Shown here piece after piece: positions 12,801 to 23,132 of a stretch of DNA of 64,000 nucleotides. The stretch's first letter is position 1; each line of letters starts with the position of its first letter. The DNA is from Silene noctiflora (lineage: Eukaryota > Streptophyta > Magnoliopsida > Caryophyllales > Caryophyllaceae). Under the pieces are notes generated by a model. That model was not told where the DNA came from. It ran no database searches and saw only the letters and a program-made list of their open reading frames with translations. The position numbers and the translations under genes were made by a program. Location of the stretch: NCBI GenBank assembly GCA_009801015.1, contig VHZZ01000234.1, positions 102,102 to 166,101 of the forward strand. Direction: 5' to 3'.

Positions 12801-14384
12801 TGAAAAAAAAAAATTATCACTTTCGGAAATCGTAAGCACGAGTTATGACCTCTTAAAGTTCCCCGGATAAAAAAATTGGGTATTTCGGGCAAAATATCAA
12901 ACCTCAAGAGCACCGCGTGCATTATCCGTTATATCTATTTTAAACTTTAGACAGGTTAAATATATAGATTTTAAAAACAAAAGTAAAATGTCTTGCAGTT
13001 AATATTAAAACATTTTTCTTATCTTTTCACATAAAATATTATTTGACCAGTTTTAATTTTAAGATGAATACGTCCGTTTTAAGAGAGACACATCGATCGA
13101 CTTATGTACTATTAAGTCACTAGTCATGTCTATTTATTTGGAGTTGTATGTATCTTACTTAGTTCATACTCCATATTGCTTGCCGGAACTACCAAGTTAA
13201 TTATATTTGCCAGCTCGAGAATTTTTCCTACAAATTTATTTTTTGTTTTTTTGTTTGACTTTTGTCACCAATTTTAGTTTATGAATTAGCAAAATCGTAA
13301 AGTTTGGGCAATTGATTTGGATTATTAGGTGAATTTTAATAATTTTTTCGGTTCGAGGGTTTTAGGTCTTTTGTTACGTTGATTAGTGCGCTTTTTTTTC
13401 AAGATCCGTCACTAATTTCTTTTACGAGAGTTAATGTTTAGCATTCGAATACCACGTTACAAACCACAAGTACTACGGGGTATCATTTAAGATTGTTGTG
13501 TACGTTATTTAAAAGAACTTGTTAAATCCGTTTCACATATATGTCATATAAATTCGATCGTCGGTCAATTTGTTAAACCTAGTTATAACTTATAAGCGTC
13601 ATATAACTTTTTCTTCAGAATCCGTCCCTAATTTAACTTCTTTATGAGAGTCTAGCATTCTAAAAACACGTTTAAAAGGTTTTAGGAATAGCCTGTGAAA
13701 CTATGTTACTCAGACTCGGCTACTCGTATCTGACAAAATACGTATCGGAGTATCTTATACGGCTAGTTTGTGCCAAATTTTCAATATTTTGGTCTAAAAT
13801 GATATCGGATACGGAATACAGCAACTAAGTGAAGTATCCGAGTAACATAACTGTGAAATAAAAATATCTTTTAAAAATTACGAGTATCATTTAAGACCGT
13901 TGTGTACTGTAAGTCAACGGACTCGATCAACTCGTTTAGGTAATAATAAGAATGTTTAAGTAAATGAATTCGAAATAAAGAGTTCATATATGTGTTTCTA
14001 TAATGGTTGCAGGTACTCAACATGCAGGCGGAGCTAGCCTTCGTCCAAGCCCGGCTCTCGACCTTACAACGCGCACCACCACCGTACCCAATGCTAATGG
14101 ACGATCACACTTCCCCGCAAGTCTTACTAGATCAAATATCGTCATGTTCTACAGCCACGACCACTTCTACCACGACCAATTCTATGCCATTATACGATAA
14201 CATGTTACATTCTCAACTCGTGTCATCAACTGTACCACCAACAACAGAAATGGCCAATTTTTACAACACGGCCGATCAACAATACGATGATATGTTATTG
14301 GAAGACGGCGATCTCCAAACCCTAACTCGTGAATTCGTTTCTAAGTACCTGCCCGGAGTTAAGTTCAAGTCCGAGCCTCACTAA
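9884..14384 (+). CDS. LOB-domain (LBD) transcription factor, class I, LBD18/LBD30-like
   Basis: Plant-specific nuclear DNA-binding protein of the LATERAL ORGAN BOUNDARIES family. Two exons, 9884-10285 and 14013-14384, joined in phase 0 (CAG|gtactc ... ttgcag|GTACTC), give 257 residues. Residues 10-46 are an Asn-rich tract encoded by AAT/AAC repeats. The LOB domain follows: the zinc-finger-like block has C49, C52, C59 and C63 (CX2CX6CX3C), then the GAS block ([15 protein letters not shown]) and the conserved RDPVYGC; the leucine-zipper-like coil ([14 protein letters not shown]) spans the splice junction. Such a full coil marks class I. The block sequence resembles LBD18/LBD30/LBD20, which act in lateral root and vascular development; this paralogue assignment is inference. 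The C-terminal part is Ser/Thr/Met-rich and acidic. The 3727-bp intron is unusually long and transposon-filled. Confidence 0.93.
10512..11040 (+). repeat. About 190-bp direct duplication in LOB intron
   Basis: Bases about 10512-10700 and 10846-11040 are near-identical copies (shared CTCGAGAAG, TATTATTTTAGGAGGTAA, AGGTCTAATAATTAAGCTTA, TTGATCAATGCTTGATATA, GGTTTTAAAGGAT), with a period of about 334 bp. There are no terminal features of a transposon, so a local tandem duplication is the simplest reading. Confidence 0.85.
11332..11761 (-). mobile_element. Non-autonomous Helitron, reverse orientation, in LOB intron
   Basis: Read on the minus strand, the 3' end has the GC-rich hairpin CCGCGC-ATGCATT-GCGCGG followed by GTTCTATA and CTAG (plus-strand 11332-11335), then T. 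The opposite edge reads, on the minus strand, ACTACTAAGAAAATAAAAAC...TTTTCCCTCCAAAA, matching the 5' end of the Helitron at 53243 (TCTACTAAAAGAAT...TTTTCCCTCCAAAA). No protein-coding content. A further relative sits at 22973-23132. Confidence 0.8.
12487..12928. mobile_element. Foldback MITE, Mutator-like, 9-bp target duplication, in LOB intron
   Basis: Inverted repeats of about 95 bp: left end CAGAAAATGCACGCGGTG, right end (reverse complement) CGGATAATGCACGCGGTG, both running on through TATTTTGCCCGAAATACCC and CATAACTCGTG. Flanked by TTATATCTA at 12478-12486 and 12929-12937, a perfect 9-bp direct repeat. The family resemblance to 6640-7180 lies in the CGGAWAATNCACRYGGT terminus and the A/T-rich interior with ATCATTT/ATCGATTTG phrases. 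No transposase. Confidence 0.88.
13701..13850. mobile_element. Short hAT-like MITE with 8-bp target duplication, in LOB intron
   Basis: 150 bp with termini CTATGTTACTC and (reverse complement of right end) TTATGTTACTC. Direct repeats CTGTGAAA lie at 13693-13700 and 13851-13858. An eight-base duplication is typical of hAT elements; family assignment is inference. The interior has CTCGTATCTGACAAAATACG and ATATCGGATACGG. Confidence 0.8.
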
Positions 14385-14860
14385 TCGTGCAATTTATCAT
14401 TTGATATCGATGATTTGGAGCTCATCTCGCTCTCATTATTTTGTCTCGTCTACCATATTATTCGGATTATTGTACGAGCCTAACAATGTATCTTTTGTTG
14501 TGGTAATTAAACATTAATCAAGAGGTTCAATCAATACATTTGTAGATCGAAATTAGTGTTTTAACTTCTTGTATGAAACATTAAACACTTTGCCTAGTTA
14601 TTACTCGTACTATGCTCGTTTCTTTTGGGTTGTGGGCTCACAAATGGGCTGATGTATTTTGTGAGATGGGCTGATTTTGACTATGAGGCCCATGACTGAT
14701 TTTTGAGACAAGTCACAAGTTTAATCTAGAGATCACAAGTTCGATGCATAGAGTTAGAATGCTCTTGATTGACTGAAATTGGTTTGTCTGAATTGAATAG
14801 ATTTGATCTAAGTCGGCTTGAACCGTGCTGAAGTCGCCTGAGCTTAACTGAACTAAACTA
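14385..14860. other. 3' flank of LOB gene, non-coding
   Basis: Contains likely 3' UTR (to perhaps 14520) and AT-rich flank. The 62-codon frame at 14329-14517 overlaps the end of the LOB exon in another phase and is not supported. Confidence 0.5.
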
Positions 14861-15179
14861 GGTCTCGTTTGGTTGTCCTTTCAATTTATGGAAAAATTAA
14901 AATCCCATGAATTATAAAAAGGGGAGGATGTTTAGTTGCCAATTTTTTGGCAAAATGTAGGCATTCAATTTTTCTAGGAGTTTTGACCGCCTACATAATG
15001 GTGGAATTGAACTACCTAGACCCTTCCAAGTAGTTCACAACTCTTATGGAATTTGTGCAACTCCCACATGTGCAACTAAACGACTTTTCCAAATTCATGT
15101 GAATTTGTATATAAGAAAATAATTCACGTGAATTGGATATTCCGGTGTCAATTGATTCCTACATGAACCAAACGATGCC
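14861..15179. mobile_element. Tourist/Harbinger-like MITE
   Basis: Imperfect termini GGTCTCGTTTGGTT (left) and, reversed, GGCATCGTTTGGTT (right), flanked by CTA at 14858-14860 and 15180-15182. A GTTTGG-bearing terminus plus a 3-bp duplication points to PIF/Harbinger-derived MITEs. 319 bp, no coding capacity. Confidence 0.62.
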
Positions 15180-15966
15180 CTATAAGAACTGATACAAAAT
15201 GCAGCATCGTGTACCTCAACCGTACCGTAGAAATACTCAATTATCTCTAGTACTCAATTATCTATTCTATTTGATCCGTTTGAATTTCGATCAATATTTC
15301 CATAAATTTGTATATAACACAAATTCTCATTTGTGACGGTCGATATCCGTCACAAGCTTGTGACAGGTCAAATAAAACCCACATGGGAGGATAAAAACAA
15401 GTCATTTGTGATTTCTTATACTCCCTCTTATCCGCTATTTTCTTCCCTATTTCCTAAAACGGATTACTCAGGTTTTCTTCCCCTTTCTATTTTTGGTAAC
15501 AATTTACTCTTATTTTATTCATCACTCTCTCCTATCACCAAACCCCACCCAACACTTTTACTCTTATTTTATTCATTCATCTCTCTCATCATCAAACCCC
15601 ACCAACTCTTTTACTCTTATTTTATTCCTACCCTTCTACAATCCCCCAACCCCACATTTTCCTTTATCAATATAATACTCCCTCCCTTAATCTCCGTGCC
15701 CACTTGAAAGGGGAAGAAGATAGTGAATTGGAGGAAGTACATTATATCTTTTGTCCTATCTACCCATGTAGGTGATACTTAACCCGTCACAAACTAAACA
15801 AGTCAAATTAGACAAAAGGAAACACCCATACCATATGTCCCACCACCTACCTTCTCCAATCTCCCCTCCTCCTCAAAACACACACACACACACCTAATTC
15901 CCTTCACCCCCAACAACACCACCAAAAATCCCACCAAACACAACACTCATTTCCCTCTCAAACTTA
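15180..15966. other. Promoter-side flank of the zinc-binding-like gene
   Basis: Holds a GTGACGG-family piece at 15318-15366 (ACAAATTCTCATTTGTGACGG) and its likely other end near 15770-15803 (ACCCGTCACAAAC), with a CT-rich filler between them that creates the 124-codon frame at 15333-15707 (judged spurious: it is a tandem of CTTATTTTATTCAT-like units). A (CA)n microsatellite lies at 15879-15893, just upstream of the next gene's start. Confidence 0.55.
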
Positions 15967-17793
15967 ATGAATCCAAATAAACTTGAACATGATCCATTTC
16001 CCCATTCCCAATCCCTTCCCCAAACCCTAATTTTCCCCCAAAACGACACCGTTTCAAAAATCAATCCACTCCCACACATCTCAACCCAATTCTACACCTT
16101 CAACAAAGACTCTCATACACTAATGCTCACCTGTCTATCCCAGAATCGTCTTGCAACCCCTGACGAAATCCGAACCGTTACTTCTCCTGACGTTTTGAAA
16201 TCCTGGCGGTCGGTTTGGAAGGACCGGAACGAGGATACCGCGTATTTAACCGCTTGGAAACGGATTCAGGATAAGCTTCAAACTTCTGTTGATGGGAATG
16301 GTTTTAGATATCTTTGTTTTAAGAATAATTTGAGTCAGTTTATTTCGCATATGAATCAATGGCAGGATATTATTATGTCTGCACATTGTAATAATAACGG
16401 TTGTTTCAGCAGTCGGGATCAGGGTGAGAGTGAGAGTGAGAGTGGGAGGGGGAGGCATTTAGGGATTAGAGAGACGATAGATGGGATTAAGAGGGTGTGG
16501 ACGGTTGGGGCGAAGTTTTATGGGATACCGGAGAGTTTTATTAGGGTTTGTATTGGGTCGTGTCGGGTTTGTGCTGGGGTTGGGGAAGGGGGAGGGGCGG
16601 GAGGAGAAGGGGAAGGGGTGTGTAGGAGGGGGAAGAGGAGGAGGTTTGAGTATACGGAGTCGATAGAGGTGGAGGCGAAGGAGGTGGCGAATAGGTTGCA
16701 AATGTTGGCTAAGAAGTATAAGGTTGTGTTGTGTATTAGGCAGAAGTATATTAGGTATAAGCCGTTTATGGCGGAGGTTAAGGATTATGCTTGTCATAGG
16801 GCCGGGGAGCCGGTTAATAGTGGGGGGAGTGGGAAGAAGAAGGTTTTGAAGAGGGAACCGTATGCGTCTAAGAGGTGTGGGTGCGGGTTTAGGATTAGGG
16901 CGATTGTGCCTATTAAGGATTATAATGAGAAGGATAAGAGTTTTGTGTATGAGGAGGAAGGTGTGGCGGTTTTTAAGATGTATGCTGTGCATTCGGGGCA
17001 TGAGCCTGGTCCGTTGGATGGGAATGCCAGGATTATGCATCGGGTTGTGGGGCATAATGGGGTGTTTTTGAGTGATCAGGAGGAGTATGGGGTGGATGAG
17101 GAGGAGATGGAGGGGGACGGGGAGGGGGACTGTTTTGGTGGAGGTGGGAGTGATGATGGGGATTTTCGTCGTTCTGTGATGCAGCAGGTTCATGAGTTGA
17201 AGTCGGTTGTTGGGACGTTTGAGAGTAGGGTTATGAAGCTGCCTTTGGATGTGTTGGAGTCGGTTTCTCAGGAGTTGTGTGATATTGTGAATAAGATTAG
17301 GTTGTTAGGTGATGAGACTACGAAGTCGGATTTGTTGAATTGTGATAAGCCTCTCTCTGATGATATGTTGGTTGGGGATGTGGAGTTGCCTCACTGGAAT
17401 GACCCGCATGATGACCGATTGTATGGGGATGGCAAGGATACTGATTTAATTGACGAAGAAGATGACAGCTTTAGCCGTTCGTTGCATGATGTTGTACCTT
17501 GGGGATCAATGAGGGCGCATTGTAGAAGTGCAAAAGATCTGATTAGCGGAAGTTGTAAAGATGACAAGTGGTTAGATAGCAGCGAGTTTGATGAGAAGAG
17601 CATTCTTAACTGCGGTGAAGTAAAGCTGAGTAAGCCTATGAGGCATGACAGTTTAGATGAAGATGTAGGTCTCGTTAACCTTCAAGTAGATAGTTTCTAT
17701 CAAGAGAATCCGAAATGGTATGATTCTCCTTGTGGCTTGGACTCTGGTACAGATTGCGGGGATAGTGAATTCCGACATGGGGAGATTGTGTAG
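15967..17793 (+). CDS. Intronless plant protein with FAR1/MULE-like zinc-binding signature
   Basis: 608 residues in one exon. I recognise the architecture as a conserved uncharacterised plant protein, not a named gene. The N-terminal third (about residues 40-190) is globular, with a Trp-rich helix (SPDVLKSWRSVWKDR) and FGxPESFIRVC-like GIPESFIRVC. A Gly/Glu low-complexity linker covers about 202-222. Residues about 300-350 carry KRCGCGFRIRA and, after a beta-rich stretch, HSGHEPG: a CxC...HxxH spacing that resembles the WRKY-GCM1-type zinc fold seen in FAR1 and MULE-derived proteins. An acidic linker (about 375-395) and a helical region (about 405-450) follow; the C-terminus is acidic and Asp/Ser-rich. 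The start is the first Met after an in-frame-free leader and gives a full-length product. GT-rich codon use makes long antisense open frames. A DNA-binding role is inference. Confidence 0.82.
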   Translation: MNPNKLEHDPFPHSQSLPQTLIFPQNDTVSKINPLPHISTQFYTFNKDSHTLMLTCLSQNRLATPDEIRTVTSPDVLKSWRSVWKDRNEDTAYLTAWKRIQDKLQTSVDGNGFRYLCFKNNLSQFISHMNQWQDIIMSAHCNNNGCFSSRDQGESESESGRGRHLGIRETIDGIKRVWTVGAKFYGIPESFIRVCIGSCRVCAGVGEGGGAGGEGEGVCRRGKRRRFEYTESIEVEAKEVANRLQMLAKKYKVVLCIRQKYIRYKPFMAEVKDYACHRAGEPVNSGGSGKKKVLKREPYASKRCGCGFRIRAIVPIKDYNEKDKSFVYEEEGVAVFKMYAVHSGHEPGPLDGNARIMHRVVGHNGVFLSDQEEYGVDEEEMEGDGEGDCFGGGGSDDGDFRRSVMQQVHELKSVVGTFESRVMKLPLDVLESVSQELCDIVNKIRLLGDETTKSDLLNCDKPLSDDMLVGDVELPHWNDPHDDRLYGDGKDTDLIDEEDDSFSRSLHDVVPWGSMRAHCRSAKDLISGSCKDDKWLDSSEFDEKSILNCGEVKLSKPMRHDSLDEDVGLVNLQVDSFYQENPKWYDSPCGLDSGTDCGDSEFRHGEIV

Positions 17794-20700
17794 ATTCTAT
17801 AGAGTTGAATTGACCACCCAATTTTAGCTCCAATTTTTTTTAGTGATTGCCGCATTGTAAGCTGTGGTGGTGTGTTGTAGCCTGTAATTTATGCATACGG
17901 AATGTGAGATTGTAACCTTTAGCTTTTGAATTAGGTGCCTTTCTTCAGTGTAACCATGTAAATTGTGACCTGTGGTCTGTGCTGCACATATTTGTTTAGT
18001 TACTGTTGACCCTCTGTAATCTGTCGAGACGCTACAGCTCGAATTGTAATCGCTTTATTGATCAATGTTCTTTTATATTGGAAAGATTGGATCTTGCAAA
18101 GTTGATACTCATTGATGTTTCATTCTCTCATGGACTCGAGCTCTGTGGAATTTTGTTGATGCCTTACATTCCTTGGCTATATCACAGTGTCCAGTTTGTA
18201 ATTCTTTTGTCGTAAAGCATTTGTATTTGAATTCCTTTTTTCCTGGAGGCTGCGTCATTTTGCTTGCTGGTTTAAGCATCTCCGAAACCGAGTCTTGGAT
18301 CTGTAAGGGTAACTCTAGTTCTGCTTAAGCTTGCTGATGGATCTTTGGTGAAGATGTGTAACGCCTCATGCCATGGGTTTTCAGTTGATCAAAGGCTCTA
18401 ATGCCTCTCTATTTGCTTTTGGAAGTCTATCTCTTTGAAGGGTGCTACTGCCTTTGTATCTGTCGGTTGACTTCATACTCGGTAAGTGCCTTGAGAATTT
18501 TTACTCGCATAGCTTTGCCTGCATTTTGATATCAATGTGACTCGGTAGCTGTAGTTATTGAGAAATAGTGTACTGTGTATATCAGATATAATTGGTTGAA
18601 GTCAGATGGTTGCTTCTGATGCTACATTGCCGGTTGAGTGAAACACTCAATTTTTGGAGGTTCTAGTTTAGGTGCTTTTGGCACTGCTTCCACAATGTCT
18701 CCATCGCTCCCGTTTTCAAATGTAATCATTTAAGTGAACTATACATCTCTTAGGAGAATTCAGTTTGTAGAGCATTAACAAGTGGTATTAACTGGTTATA
18801 TTTTGTCTGAAATAGCCATTCAGCCGTTTTGTACATTATATGGTACAATATGATTTTGTGATTGGATTTTTGCGTCCAGTTGTTTGTTGGTGGTGTATAG
18901 GAGTTAGGAAGCCATAATGCTTGTTCTGATGTTGACCGCCTGACCGGGTCAAAATCCGTGCCATGACTCGAGTACCACCGTTTAGTGACTTTACCAACTT
19001 GCTTAGCTGGCGTGATGTCTAGTTCTTGTGCTGCTTCAAGAGACCCAATTCTTAATGATCCGGAAGCAACCAGGTCTTACGTGTCTCAACTCTCAAGGCA
19101 GCATACTGCAAAAAAGGATGAGAACTTTTATATCTCTAACTGTGAGTAGCAAAGAATGGTTGATCTCTTGTCTGTTGTCGTCTTATTGCTTTGCTTACAC
19201 TTTGAAGTCGACAGTTAAACTAGATCTTGTTGTCTTTAATCATTTGGAATACAGTTATAGACTTATAGTTGTGGACTTGTAGCAATTTTTTTTATAATTG
19301 CTGATCAGTTGCATGCAATAAGAAGTTTGAAACTGAATTTGGTATATTCATATCATCTCATAAAATTCCGGTCTTGTAATCTATCAGAGACTCAGATCTG
19401 CAGATAATGCTCATGCTCCTGCTGCTGTGACCTGTGAGCTGGTTCCTCATATTTTGGACCAGACTTTTACGGTGATTGGCGTTCAACAGTGAAAAGTCCA
19501 CACAAATTACTCTGGTATGTTTATTTTATCTCCTCATCTCAAATTCTTCGCAGAAATGCAGGATTGCAGGCAGGCAAGAACACGGTTGTGTACTTGTCTG
19601 GTTTGATTTGAAGTTTGGTTGGCTGATCATTTAAACGAATCGTCTCTACCAGTGAGTCCATATTCTGAGTAGGTCTCACTAAAGTGTTTTATTTGTCTCA
19701 AACCCATTCCTTAGACTGAACCGAACACTGCATCATCATACCCGGCCAAGAACATTAGAACACCCCCAACTATTTATAACCCTTTTGATTTTTAAATTGC
19801 AGTGTCCTTATCAGCGCTGTTTATCTTAAAATCTCTCAACTGTTTTCTTTTGCTGATTATAAGACGCTACTTCATGTGTCCATTGGTCGATTAATAGATG
19901 ACCGAACTTAGTAGATTGCATATTATACATCGATGATTGGTCCGTATGTAACGAGGATACAAGATAGCTGAACTGGGTGGATAGACTTCAAGCATATGGT
20001 TTACTAATTTATACTTATATGCTTTTCTTGTAGGTCATATGAATTAACAATTAATTCGGTCTTTTTCCTTTCCGATTATTTTTTGCATTCGGCTGCTCTC
20101 TCGCACCCGTACCTGTACCTGTACCCGTACCAAGTAAGCAAGGTTTTCATCTATACTCCCCCTGATTTTTTTTATTTTTTTATTTATTTTTTTGGTTTTG
20201 TGTGCCCTGCTGGTCTCTCACATCCACACCAAGCAACCAAAATTTTCATACCTACTCCCTTCACTACTCGTTAGTTACGCGGTCTTATATCATGGGACGG
20301 TCATTTTCTAGAAAAAATTATTCATTTATTGCTATTACTAAAAAAAAAGATTTTTATAAAAATGGATCGTCTTATGTTGTGAGGTTGTCTCACACAATAA
20401 CTAGGAAAAAATGAACACGCATTTGATGCATTACATCAGACCTTTTAGCAACGAGCTTATGTAATTTTTTCGGAGTTATATTGTAACTTTTTAGCTGAAT
20501 GTATAAGTGAAAGAGTTCAGAAACTTTATAGTAAAATTCATAATCTTTAAAACAAAACCCGAAAACTTTATTATAAAACTCAGAAACTACACTATTAAGT
20601 TGTACTAGATCTGATATTCCGATGTATAATCTATAATCTGCAATAACTACCGTCCTTTACAAGTGTACGGGGTTGAAAATAATATTGTTGGCTTGTTGCA

Positions 20701-20796
20701 ATTAGAAAAATAACAATTTTGTAGGAAAACATTGAAATTATAAGGACAAATGACAAATATGAAACATGTAGAAAGCATGCCAATTCATAACAGAAA
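17794..20796. other. Long non-coding interval, possible 3' UTR
   Basis: About 3 kb without a convincing coding region. The first 1-2 kb has balanced, T-rich composition like a transcribed untranslated region rather than repeat DNA; several CAG/GT junction-like sites could mark spliced 3' UTR exons, which cannot be decided here. A short CCTGTACCTGTACCCGTACC microsatellite lies at about 20108-20131. Confidence 0.4.
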
Positions 20797-21002
20797 CACA
20801 AATTCTCATTGAAGACGGCATTATCCGTCATAAGTTAAAGACGGATAGTGCCCCTATCACAATATGCAAGTGGTACTATCTATGGGATGCTCCAATTCTC
20901 TCCTCAGTTTACCCTTCTGTTTGCTTTATTGTGAGAGAGACACTATCCGTCTTCAGCTTATGATGATGAATAGTGTCCGTCATAGGAAAGACGCTTCGTA
21001 AA
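20797..21002. repeat. GTGACGG-family MITE-like copy
   Basis: Begins ACAAATTCTCATTGAAGACGG and ends CGTCATAGGAAAGACGC; internal blocks ACGGATAGTGCCCC and GAGACACTATCCGTC are inverted relative to each other. Closest to the copy at 8898-9072. Confidence 0.68.
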
Positions 21003-21519
21003 GAAAAGGGGGAGAGGCGTACCAAATTTATTCTCATATCCCTATCATATATGAAAATCGTAATCAAATGTAGCCCAATTGAGAAAGACCAGCTTTTACC
21101 TAACTTTCAACATTCCTAATTATTAAGGGTGACAATAAAAACTGTAACAATTTTGCAAATCGGAAATCTAAAAAACCTGGATTTTCCGGTTATCTCCGAT
21201 TTGGTAAAGCTAACAGAATTTTTTTTTTACAAAAAAAAGGGGAAAAATACGTAATAGAGAGTATCTTTTTACTTTTAAAAATCGGTATATGTATGAATTG
21301 GGTTTAGACTTTAGACAAGATGATACTTAAAAGCAGTGTTCGAAAAACTAGTTTTGGCCTTTTGGTAACTCAATTTCAAAACCGACTTTTTTAGAGCAAA
21401 AAAAATTGAGTATTCAATTTATAATTTGAATCAATTCAGTTTGTAATAATGGTAACTTTGAAAACCGAGTACTCAAACCGAATTCATAATCCGATTATAC
21501 AACTTAATTCGATTACTCA

Positions 21520-21744
21520 AAGTTAATTGTGAAAGGTGATAATTTATGTATTATCAACTCAATCCGTAGTATTTGGCAAATTGCTTGGAAAATTAGTATT
21601 ATCAATGATGTAAAATTAGATCCTCAGTTCTTTGACGAAGTGATAATTAAACATTGCTTTCGCGAAACCAATAAAGTTGCCGACTTTATGGCTTCTATTA
21701 GACATTCATGCCCAACTTTTTCAAGGTGGTTTGAAAGCCAGTGA
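21520..21744 (+). pseudogene. LINE RNase H-domain fragment
   Basis: The frame VKGDNLCIINSI...KHCFRETNKVADFMAS is the C-terminal half of the RVT_3 (RNase H-like) domain of plant LINEs: the acidic GDN strand followed by the characteristic RETNKVAD helix. No upstream RT, no poly-A tail and a short length mean this is a relic, either a truncated insertion or recombined debris. Confidence 0.75.
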
Positions 21745-21802
21745 CTTCAACTTCTATCATTCGAAAGGATGAGATAAGTTGGTGCTACACTGCTACCTTA
21801 GG

Positions 21803-22065
21803 GTAAGATTATTGGTAGTCTTAAGACAATACTCAGTCAAGACTACTAATAATCTACAAAAGTCTTGACAAAGTCTTAAGTTGAGTATTGGAAATCCAAG
21901 ACTCGTAAGATTATTGGTAGTCTTGAGACAAAACTTTAGTAAGTCTTGAGACAAGACTCACCCAAAACTACCAATAATCTATCAAAGTCTTAACAAAGTC
22001 TTAAGTTGAGTCTTGGAAATCCAAGACTCAACTTAAGACTTTGGGTGAGTCTTGACCCCACTATA
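21803..22065. repeat. Tandem and inverted AGTCTTGAGAC repeat
   Basis: Two head-to-tail units begin GTAAGATTATTGGTAGTCTT at 21803 and 21905 (period 102 bp) and each ends CTTGGAAATCCAAGACTC. Inside each unit GGTAGTCTT and ACTACTAATAATCT/ACTACCAATAATCT are inverted. A partial inverted third unit (CAACTTAAGACTTTGGGTGAGTCTTG) closes the array. Probably a MITE that duplicated in place; no target duplication identified. Confidence 0.72.
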
Positions 22066-22212
22066 AAGAGAAATTAACCAATGAATATATTCCATGTGTT
22101 ATTTCTTTTTGTAAGAAAATAGAAGTAAAATGAAAAAGTAAAGTCTCAGATGAGTCTGAGAGATAATGTATAAAGTCTGAGGTAGTTCTGAACAATAAAG
22201 AAATAATAAAAG

Positions 22213-22972
22213 NNNNNNNNNNNNNNNNNNNNNNNNNNNNNNNNNNNNNNNNNNNNNNNNNNNNNNNNNNNNNNNNNNNNNNNNNNNNNNNNNNNNNNNN
22301 NNNNNNNNNNNNNNNNNNNNNNNNNNNNNNNNNNNNNNNNNNNNNNNNNNNNNNNNNNNNNNNNNNNNNNNNNNNNNNNNNNNNNNNNNNNNNNNNNNNN
22401 NNNNNNNNNNNNNNNNNNNNNNNNNNNNNNNNNNNNNNNNNNNNNNNNNNNNNNNNNNNNNNNNNNNNNNNNNNNNNNNNNNNNNNNNNNNNNNNNNNNN
22501 NNNNNNNNNNNNNNNNNNNNNNNNNNNNNNNNNNNNNNNNNNNNNNNNNNNNNNNNNNNNNNNNNNNNNNNNNNNNNNNNNNNNNNNNNNNNNNNNNNNN
22601 NNNNNNNNNNNNNNNNNNNNNNNNNNNNNNNNNNNNNNNNNNNNNNNNNNNNNNNNNNNNNNNNNNNNNNNNNNNNNNNNNNNNNNNNNNNNNNNNNNNN
22701 NNNNNNNNNNNNNNNNNNNNNNNNNNNNNNNNNNNNNNNNNNNNNNNNNNNNNNNNNNNNNNNNNNNNNNNNNNNNNNNNNNNNNNNNNNNNNNNNNNNN
22801 NNNNNNNNNNNNNNNNNNNNNNNNNNNNNNNNNNNNNNNNNNNNNNNNNNNNNNNNNNNNNNNNNNNNNNNNNNNNNNNNNNNNNNNNNNNNNNNNNNNN
22901 NNNNNNNNNNNNNNNNNNNNNNNNNNNNNNNNNNNNNNNNNNNNNNNNNNNNNNNNNNNNNNNNNNNNNNNN
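22213..22972. other. Assembly gap 1 (760 N)
   Basis: Run of N. It removes the 3' end of the Helitron-like sequence at 22973-23132. The long minus-strand open frame across it is an artefact of undefined bases. Confidence 0.99.
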
Positions 22973-23132
22973 ATCATAATTATGAATTTAATTAAATGAT
23001 TAGAGTTTAATTATAAGAATATATTCATTGAAAATATAATAATGTAATGAAATAAAGTTTTACTTATCGCTTTATTTAGCTAGATGTCTTTTGGAGGGGA
23101 AAATTAAGAGAATTTTTATTCTCTTAGTAGTA
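22973..23132 (-). mobile_element. Helitron-like 5' end (3' part lost in gap)
   Basis: On the minus strand it begins TACTACTAAGAGAATAAAAA and continues TTTTCCCCTCCAAAAG, matching the 5' part of the reverse Helitron at 11332-11761; the shared interior CATAATTATGAATTT and TTTAATTATAAGAATAT is also present. The 3' terminus would fall in the assembly gap. Confidence 0.68.

Noticed and set aside
15333-15707. 124-codon plus-strand frame
   Set aside because: Made of CT-rich tandem units inside a MITE-like sequence; no protein signal.
16459-17193. 244-codon minus-strand frame opposite the zinc-binding-like gene
   Set aside because: A shadow of the G-rich plus-strand gene; Pro/Ile/Leu-rich repetitive composition without a domain.
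22099-22977. 292-codon minus-strand frame across gap 1
   Set aside because: Over 80% undefined bases; an artefact of translating N.
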